Under the pieces are notes generated by a model. That model saw only the letters and a list, made by a program, of their open reading frames with translations, did not search any database and was not told where the DNA came from. The position numbers and the translations under genes were made by a program. Below are positions 1 to 6,205 of a DNA stretch of 6,205 nt, one piece after another (the first letter of the stretch is position 1; each line of letters starts with the position of its first letter). Where the stretch lies: assembly GCA_900555105.1 (NCBI GenBank), contig USJP01000108.1, positions 1 through 6,205 on the forward strand, given 5' to 3'. This stretch comes from an uncultured Coriobacteriaceae bacterium. Its GTDB lineage: Bacteria; Actinomycetota; Coriobacteriia; Coriobacteriales; UMGS124.

Positions 1-1970
<1,970 letters not shown>

Positions 1971-2017
1971 CTAGAAACCATATCTGTAAGCCCTTTAAAT
2001 GGGCCATATCGGTCTTT

Positions 2018-2512
2018 TTAGGCTTTGTTTGACTTTTTCCACCTTATGTTAGCCATCATGGCCTGACGCGCATTCTCTTTAAGCCCCTCGTCAGTGATGC
2101 ACGCAACTTGGGCCTCAACGCGGGCAATCTCGGCAGCTGTGAGCTCAGGCAGATACGCCGGGTCATAGGCACGCTCGACCACCTCGTCGTGGGCGGGAGC
2201 AACGTGCACGCGTGTGGACACCTTAAAGCGCAGGCAAATGGCAACAAGATCGGGCTGTTCCTGAGCACAGCGCATGTTCCATTCCGCAAGAATCGCCTGA
2301 GCATTGAGCTGAAATTCCTGGGCCCACAGGGCGGAATCAGTGTAAAGCACCAGTTCAAGACCTTGTTTTTTCTGCACGGGATAGCAGCCCACAACATGGG
2401 CGCACACGCGCTTGTCACGCAGGGAGCGCACGACCCCCATGGCGCGGCCCACCTGTGACGATGTGCGCGAGTGGCATGTTACACGTGAAACAACATCGTC
2501 AAACAGACTCAT
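2018..2512 (-). CDS. DUF721 family protein, probable DciA-type helicase loader
   Basis: This 164-residue protein has the DUF721/DciA core at about 23-98: AHVVGCYPVQ (38-47), the strand GLELVLYTDS (51-60), then ALWAQEFQLNAQAILAEWN (61-79), the hallmark S-x-x-WAQE-L-like stretch with Trp63. The C-terminal part (about 115-164) is charged and probably helical, ending WKKSNKA. Family members promote loading of the replicative helicase DnaB in bacteria without DnaC or DnaI, and in Actinomycetota the gene commonly sits between recF and gyrB, as here. Its ATG overlaps the recF stop as ATGA, with GAGG five bases upstream, so translation is probably coupled to recF. The family call rests on motif memory and position; the helicase-loading role is inferred from family members. 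Confidence 0.82.
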   Translation of the reverse strand: MSLFDDVVSRVTCHSRTSSQVGRAMGVVRSLRDKRVCAHVVGCYPVQKKQGLELVLYTDSALWAQEFQLNAQAILAEWNMRCAQEQPDLVAICLRFKVSTRVHVAPAHDEVVERAYDPAYLPELTAAEIARVEAQVACITDEGLKENARQAMMANIRWKKSNKA

Positions 2513-3612
2513 GGAAGCCTCACCACCTTGGCACGGTCCAGCTCACTGGCAGAGAAATAGTCGAGATTCGTGGTGGTCACTACCGTCTGAACCCCGGCGG
2601 CCACCAGGCCGAACAGGCGACTGCGACGCGAAGCGTCAAGCTCGCTCATGACATCGTCGAGCAGAAAGAGGGGGTATTGACCCGACACCTCGGCAACAAA
2701 CTCAACCTGGGCGAGCTTGATGGCAAGGACAAGCGAGCGTTGCTGGCCCTGTGAGGCGAAAGCACGGGCGGAAGCGCCAGAGATGCGCAGTTCAACATCA
2801 TCAAGATGGGGCCCCACAAGCGTTGCGCAGCGACGTTCCTGCTCTGCCATGTTGGACATGAGACATCCAAAAAGAGCGTCCTCGATTTCTTGCCGGGATG
2901 TCGAGACATCAAAATCGCGTGCCCAGGCGCTGTCGTAGGTCATCTGCGCGCCCTCCCCTGCCGCAAGCTCACCATAGACACGTTCCACATGGGGAGCGAG
3001 GCGGGCAAGCAGTGCCTGGCGGTAGCAAAAGAGCACCGCTCCTGCGCGAGCCGCGGACGCACTCCATGCCTCGATGAGGGTTTGGTCGGGCTCGATACCC
3101 GCACGGGCCGCCTCTTTAAACAGTGTGTTTCGCTGATACACGGCCCTACGGTAGTCGTGAGCCACCTGGGCATAGGACTCCTTGAGCTGAGAGCCAAAAC
3201 CATCGAGCAGGTCCCGACGCCCGGCCGCCGGCCCCTTTACGAGCGCAAGCTCATCGGGGAAGAAAAGCACGCTCGTCAGGTCGCACACCTGCCCCTGCAC
3301 CGAGCGGCGCTTCCCGTTTACCTTATATAACTTTCTGGTGGGGTGAATGTCGCACGTCACGTCTATCTGGCGCTTATCCCCCTCCACATGCATGCTGAGT
3401 CCGCCGAGGTCGCAGCCTTGGCGCAACAGCTCGGAAGGTGAGGCGTGTTTAAACGACGCACCGCAGGTGAGCACCTGCATACCCTCGATGCAGTTGGTCT
3501 TTCCCACCGCATTGGGTCCCACAAGCACGGTGAGCCCGCGCGCCGGTTCCAGCACGCGGGTCTCCATGTTTCTGAAATTACGGTACCCAACCTGGGTGAC
3601 GACGAGTGACAT
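2509..3612 (-). CDS. recF: DNA replication and repair protein RecF
   Basis: RecF is an SMC/ABC-like ATPase that, with RecO and RecR, loads RecA at single-strand gaps. At 367 residues it is full length. It opens with the RecF-type VGYRNFRNME (8-17). Walker A is GPNAVGKTN (32-40), the ABC signature is ASQGQQRSL (286-294), and Walker B is PLFLLDDVMSELD (314-326), followed by TTTNLDYF (347-354). The family block GPHRDD reads GPHLDD (267-272), an Arg-to-Leu change. The ATG at 3610-3612 lies 27 bases after the dnaN stop, without a strong ribosome site, so it is probably cotranscribed with dnaN and perhaps translationally dependent on it. The stop overlaps the next gene's start. No frame damage was seen. 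Confidence 0.97.
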   Translation of the reverse strand: MSLVVTQVGYRNFRNMETRVLEPARGLTVLVGPNAVGKTNCIEGMQVLTCGASFKHASPSELLRQGCDLGGLSMHVEGDKRQIDVTCDIHPTRKLYKVNGKRRSVQGQVCDLTSVLFFPDELALVKGPAAGRRDLLDGFGSQLKESYAQVAHDYRRAVYQRNTLFKEAARAGIEPDQTLIEAWSASAARAGAVLFCYRQALLARLAPHVERVYGELAAGEGAQMTYDSAWARDFDVSTSRQEIEDALFGCLMSNMAEQERRCATLVGPHLDDVELRISGASARAFASQGQQRSLVLAIKLAQVEFVAEVSGQYPLFLLDDVMSELDASRRSRLFGLVAAGVQTVVTTTNLDYFSASELDRAKVVRLP

Positions 3613-3639
3613 GTAGCGCCCAACCAGCCGATATGGGAC

Positions 3640-4746
3640 CTAGTAACCCATGCGCACGGGCATGACGAGGTAGAGAAAGTCCACCTTGTTGCCCAGCATC
3701 TTGAAGATGCCCGGCTTGGAGGGGTTTTCCATCTGGAAGGCCATCATGTCATCGTCGCCGGCCTTCTGCACGCAGTCGTAGATGAAGCGGGAGTTGAACG
3801 CGATGGTCTGGCTCTCGCCCTCCACCTCCACCGGGATCTCCTCGCGGGCGCTGCCCTGGTCGGGCAGGTTGGAGGTGATGATGAGCAGGCTCTCGGTTGC
3901 GTCAATCTGGAAGCGAATCTCGGAGTTGGAGACGGTCATAGCCTTGATGCGCTGCATGGCCTCGAACAGGTCGTTGACCTTCACCTTCACGCCCGTCACG
4001 TACGAGGCGGGAATGAGCTTGCGGTACTTGGGGTAGCTGCCCTCGATGCGGCGGGTAACGTACACGACGTCGCCGAAGAGGAAGACAATCTGGGTCTGGT
4101 TCGTGCCGATGGTCATCGTGCGCGACTCGCTTGCCATGGCAAGCACGCTGCGCAGCGTCTTTGCCGGGGCGATGACCTCAAAGTCCTCCACACCGCTCGT
4201 GATCTTGGTCTCAGCCACGGCGAGACGCACCGAGTCAGTCGTGACGAAACGCACGATCTCAGGCGTGATGTTGACGAGCACACCGTTGAGCACCGTACGG
4301 CTCTTGTCGGTGGAAGCGGCCACAGCGACACGGTTTACCATGTCGTTGAGGCTTGCCGTGGGGACTTCCACCATCGAGTCGATCTGATAGCTGGGGAACT
4401 GCGGGAAGTCTTGCGCTGCAAGCGTGTTGATGGAGTAGGAGGAGCTACCGCACCGCACGTTGAGCACAGTCCCTGCAAGCTCAAAGGAAATGGCCATATC
4501 AGGCAGGTGGCCAACGACTTCGGCAAGAAGCTTGCACGGAACAACGAGAGCGCCCGGTTCCTCAACATTGGCAATGACAGTCTGCTTGATGGAGACCTCC
4601 ATGTTTGAAGTCTCAAGAACGAGGGACTGTCCTTCAGCTGTGATGAGTACACCGGAGAGAATGGGAAGGGTGGAGTTCATGTCCATACCCTTGATGGAAC
4701 GGTCGAGAGCTCCCTTGAGAGTATCCCTGTCGATAACGAACTTCAT
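3640..4746 (-). CDS. dnaN: DNA polymerase III beta subunit, sliding clamp
   Basis: DnaN forms the ring-shaped dimer that tethers DNA polymerase III and other clamp-binding proteins to DNA. The 368-residue length is normal for three clamp domains (about 1-125, 126-250, 251-368). Recognisable motifs are LPILSGVLI (27-35), DFPQFP (113-118), TVLNGVLV (151-158), EGSYPKYRKLIP (235-246) and the C-terminal VMPVR (361-365) that lines the protein-binding cleft. A second cleft motif, usually TDGHRLA, reads TDSVRLA (170-176), so the His is Val here. The start is ATG at 4744-4746, beginning MKFVIDRDTL. The gene lies directly beside the origin-like element, whose A/T-rich part overlaps the dnaN leader, so initiation and dnaN transcription may influence each other. 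It probably heads the dnaN-recF-DUF721 transcript. Confidence 0.97.
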   Translation of the reverse strand: MKFVIDRDTLKGALDRSIKGMDMNSTLPILSGVLITAEGQSLVLETSNMEVSIKQTVIANVEEPGALVVPCKLLAEVVGHLPDMAISFELAGTVLNVRCGSSSYSINTLAAQDFPQFPSYQIDSMVEVPTASLNDMVNRVAVAASTDKSRTVLNGVLVNITPEIVRFVTTDSVRLAVAETKITSGVEDFEVIAPAKTLRSVLAMASESRTMTIGTNQTQIVFLFGDVVYVTRRIEGSYPKYRKLIPASYVTGVKVKVNDLFEAMQRIKAMTVSNSEIRFQIDATESLLIITSNLPDQGSAREEIPVEVEGESQTIAFNSRFIYDCVQKAGDDDMMAFQMENPSKPGIFKMLGNKVDFLYLVMPVRMGY

Positions 4747-4755
4747 CTTGTCTTT

Positions 4756-4760
4756 CCCTT
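4756..4760 (-). promoter_or_regulatory. Ribosome binding site of dnaN
   Basis: AAGGG within a purine-rich run on the minus strand, nine bases before the ATG at 4744-4746. A -10-like TAATAT (4769-4774) lies just upstream, but no -35 is visible at normal spacing (a TTGAAA at 4800-4805 is 25 bases away), so I do not call a separate dnaN promoter. Confidence 0.55.
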
Positions 4761-4779
4761 CTTTTCTTATATTAAAGAG

Positions 4780-4794
4780 TAGTTGTAGTAGTAG
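4780..4794 (+). repeat. DnaA-trio array, probable origin-opening strand
   Basis: The plus strand reads TAG-TTG-TAG-TAG-TAG, that is 3'-GAT-GAT-GAT-GTT-GAT-5'. DnaA-trios are 3'-(G/A)A(T/C)-5' repeats on which a DnaA filament stretches one strand; four of five units match and one (TTG) deviates. The 3' end of the array faces the box-like site at 4807-4815, the required polarity, and the A/T-rich run 4761-4776 lies on the far side. A chance trinucleotide repeat is possible, but order, polarity and spacing all agree. Confidence 0.65.
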
Positions 4795-4806
4795 GTCGGT
4801 TTCAAA

Positions 4807-4815
4807 TGTTGATTA
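4807..4815 (-). promoter_or_regulatory. DnaA-box-like site beside the trios
   Basis: TAATCAACA on the minus strand matches TTATCCACA at seven of nine positions. Twelve bases separate it from the first trio, which equals the box-to-trio spacing in B. subtilis oriC as I remember that sequence. It shares TCAAC with the other motifs in this gap. Alone it would be weak; its position gives it weight. Confidence 0.45.
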
Positions 4816-4852
4816 GTGTGCTCAATGCCTGGTAGATGCCGGAAAACTTTTG

Positions 4853-4961
4853 TTTTCGACATGCTTATTTCTTCAACCTGTTTCAACGCGCCGCCAAGGT
4901 CTCATGCATTGTAGACGAGTGTTGCACACGCTTTGAACGTCCTTTCAACCTCATTTCGACT
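4853..4961 (+). promoter_or_regulatory. Cluster of TTTC(A/G)AC motifs, candidate variant DnaA boxes
   Basis: Five same-strand 9-mers: TTTTCGACA (4853-4861), TCTTCAACC (4870-4878), GTTTCAACG (4880-4888), CTTTCAACC (4942-4950) and ATTTCGACT (4953-4961, inside the dnaA stop region). They share T-T-C-R-A-C and differ from TTATCCACA mainly at positions 3 and 6. Clustering beside dnaA and the trio array suggests DnaA sites of altered sequence. The motif is short, so some copies may be chance. Confidence 0.45.
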
Positions 4962-6205
4962 CGTTGCACAACCGATTCTTGAAGTCCTCGAGCTGACGGG
5001 CATAGGTGTGGTCGACATTGCGCTTCTCGTTGATGACTTTGATGCCGTGCGTGATCGTGGAGTGGTTGAGCCCCACGATGTCGCCGATAGACTGGTAGGT
5101 TTCGTCGGTGAGCTGGCTGGCAAGCCACATATAGACTTGACGAGCCTCTTTGATGGCGGCGGTCCTGCTTCGGCTTGTTACCTGCTCATAGGTGACGCCG
5201 TATTCCCTTGTGACCGCCTCTATGATCTTGTCGAGGCTGATGATGGTTGTGACGTTGTACTGCGAGTCGATGTACTCCCTGATGCCGTCCGGCGTGATGA
5301 CGTTGGGGTCGTGCTCGGCGTTGAACATGATGCCGTTGATGAGACCCGTCATCAAACGAGGGCTGTCGGGACCGTACTCGGCCATGACCTTGAACGCCTC
5401 ATCCGAGATGCGCACGCTTGTCATGCCGTTGCGCGCTCGGTAGCGCTCATAGAAGCTTTTAAGGATGGAAAGCTTCATTTCCCAGGTAGGAGCCTTAATG
5501 TCTTGCACCATGCCTTGCGCGAAACGCGTTTTGAGGCGTGGGTCGAGGTCGAGGTAGTCAGGCGCGCGGTCGGCTGCGAGTACGATTTGCTTGTTGCCGG
5601 AGAGCATGAAGCTGTTGAAGATGTTGAAAAGCGCGCCCACCGTTTCCTGTTGCTGGTTGCGGAACTCCTGCACGTCGTCTACCAGCAGAACGTCGATGTC
5701 TTCCATGTCTTTGAGCACGGCGTGTCCGCGCAGTTTTTGGACGTGCACCTCGTCGACATAGCGCGTGATGAACATGTCGGCGCTGATGTATTCCACGCGT
5801 GTACGGGGCTGGTTGGCCATGATGTAGGACTGGATCGCGAGCAAGAGGTGCGTCTTGCCGTTTCCCGAAGGACCCCAGATGAAAACAGGGTTGAAAAGAC
5901 TGCCGTCGGGTTGCTCGGCCACGCTGCGTGCCACGCGATACGCCATGATGTTGGAATCGCCAACAACATAGGTGTCAAAGGTAAAGTCGGTGCTTGTCTG
6001 GGCCTTTACCTCGTCTTGTTGTTTAGGTCCATCCTCAAGCACCGGAATCGGCTGGGAGGGGTTGGAGTAGTTTTCAACATTCGTTGAAACGAGTGGTTGA
6101 AAACTTTTCACCGCGGGGGCGGCACTTTGCGAGGGTTCGGAGTTCTTGACCGCAAAGGGGGTGTTGGCCGATGCCGAAAAACGGCTTAAACGTCAGTTTG
6201 AACAG
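4951..6205 (-). CDS. dnaA: Chromosomal replication initiator DnaA, 5' end missing
   Basis: DnaA binds origin boxes, forms an ATP-dependent filament, opens DNA and recruits the helicase. Numbering from the GTG codon at 6109-6111, residues 1-40 are the low-complexity domain II linker. The AAA+ core follows: FDTYVVGDSN (45-54), Walker A GPSGNGKT (80-87), Walker B VLLVDDVQ (141-148), sensor 1 LAADRAP (178-184), box VII RLKTRFAQG (192-200) and sensor 2 near SPRLMTGLIN (250-259). Domain IV (about 292-386) keeps the minor-groove Arg (Arg314) but has GLNHSTITHG (347-356) where G(R/K)DHTTVxHA is usual. Helicase-binding domain I is not in this window's frame: the linker continues upstream of the GTG to an in-frame TGA at 6193-6195. 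The GTG has no ribosome site and is probably not the real start. Confidence 0.95.
6071..6103. repeat. Three TTTCAAC motifs inside the dnaA coding sequence
   Basis: TTTTCAACA (6071-6079, plus), GTTTCAACG (6082-6090, minus) and TTTTCAACC (6095-6103, minus). The outer two form a perfect nine-base inverted repeat (GTTTTCAAC/GTTGAAAAC, 6070-6078 and 6096-6104). The stretch encodes part of the domain II linker (FQPLVSTNVEN), which is under little protein constraint and could carry DNA sites. Binding by DnaA, for autoregulation or as an origin sub-element, is an inference. Confidence 0.4.
6176..6195 (-). other. Probable frameshift at the 5' end of dnaA
   Basis: Reading upstream from the AAA+ frame, linker-like sequence (FSASANTPFAVKNSEPSQS) continues until a TGA at 6193-6195, with no ATG, GTG or TTG between it and the GTG at 6109-6111. 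The other two frames at the edge read LFKLTFKPFF and VQTDV-stop (stop at 6186-6188). Removing one base from the five-A run at 6177-6181, or adding one at 6188-6190, would join one of them to the linker. A sequencing or assembly error is the likeliest cause; a real disrupted or split gene is possible. Confidence 0.55.

Larger units (their letters stand above)
4747..4950. other. dnaA-dnaN intergenic region, candidate oriC
   Basis: This 204-base gap has no gene in it. Read from dnaA towards dnaN it contains scattered TTTC(A/G)AC motifs, a DnaA-box-like 9-mer (4807-4815), a 12-base spacer with a G/C-rich patch (4795-4799), five DnaA-trio units (4780-4794) and an A/T-rich run (4761-4776). This is the order of the basal unwinding element described for Bacillus subtilis, in the same gene context. 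No perfect TTATNCACA box was noticed. The origin call rests on architecture and position, not on a test; dnaA-dnaN gaps are frequent origin sites. Confidence 0.65.

Noticed and set aside
1990..2005. GCCC-TTTAAAT-GGGC inverted repeat after the DUF721 gene as a terminator
   Set aside because: The stem has only four or five pairs, and on the minus strand it is followed by TACAG, not a T-run.
2004..3636. CCGATATGG present after the DUF721 gene (2004-2012, minus) and before recF (3628-3636, plus)
   Set aside because: Two copies of a 9-mer in opposite orientation, with no further shared flanks, can occur by chance.
4769..4805. TTGAAA and TAATAT as a dnaN promoter
   Set aside because: The spacing is 25 bases, too long for a standard promoter; the A/T-rich stretch is better explained as part of the unwinding region.
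4933..6087. A 384-codon open frame on the plus strand
   Set aside because: It runs opposite to dnaA over nearly its whole length, shows no recognisable domain, and is the expected antisense shadow of a gene with G/C-rich third positions.
6109..6111. GTG as the true dnaA start
   Set aside because: No ribosome site precedes it, it falls within the domain II linker, and linker-like coding sequence continues upstream in the same frame.

Overview
The window is the replication-initiation locus of a bacterium, read entirely on the minus strand in the order dnaA - dnaN - recF - DUF721/DciA-type gene - gyrB. This order, with a DUF721 gene between recF and gyrB, is typical of Actinomycetota. The DnaA and GyrB sequences, with their G/C-rich third codon positions, remind me of Coriobacteriia (Collinsella/Olsenella-like). 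That placement is an inference from sequence flavour, not a demonstrated assignment. Both ends are cut: gyrB runs off the left edge without its last residues, and dnaA runs off the right edge without its N-terminal domain.

From right to left (the direction of transcription): dnaA, from the domain II linker to the stop (to 4951); a 204-base gap (4747-4950); dnaN (4746-3640); 27 bases; recF (3612-2509); a DUF721 gene whose ATG overlaps the recF stop as ATGA (2512-2018); a 155-base gap (1863-2017); and gyrB (1862 to beyond base 1). No RNA genes, mobile elements or CRISPR arrays were seen, and no stretch over 300 bases lacks a gene.

The most interesting part is the dnaA-dnaN gap, which has the layout of a basal chromosome-origin unwinding element. 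In the direction of transcription it holds several TTTC(A/G)AC motifs, then a DnaA-box-like 9-mer (TAATCAACA), a 12-base spacer ending in a short G/C-rich patch, a five-unit DnaA-trio run (5'-TAG-TTG-TAG-TAG-TAG on the plus strand) and an A/T-rich stretch just before dnaN. No perfect TTATNCACA box was noticed. The DNA-recognition loop of this DnaA reads LNHST where the family usually has (R/K)DHTT, which suggests that protein and box changed together. A second cluster of the same motif lies inside the dnaA coding sequence at 6071-6103.

The genes form one functional set: initiator (DnaA), sliding clamp (DnaN), gap-repair loader (RecF), a probable replicative-helicase loader (DUF721/DciA) and gyrase B, beside the probable origin. 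dnaN, recF and the DUF721 gene look like one transcript. gyrB probably also has its own promoter, with a perfect 7-2-7 inverted repeat immediately upstream of its -10 and a hairpin in its leader. The dnaA frame has an in-frame TGA at 6193-6195, before any domain I is reached; this is either a sequencing or assembly error near the edge or a real frameshift.
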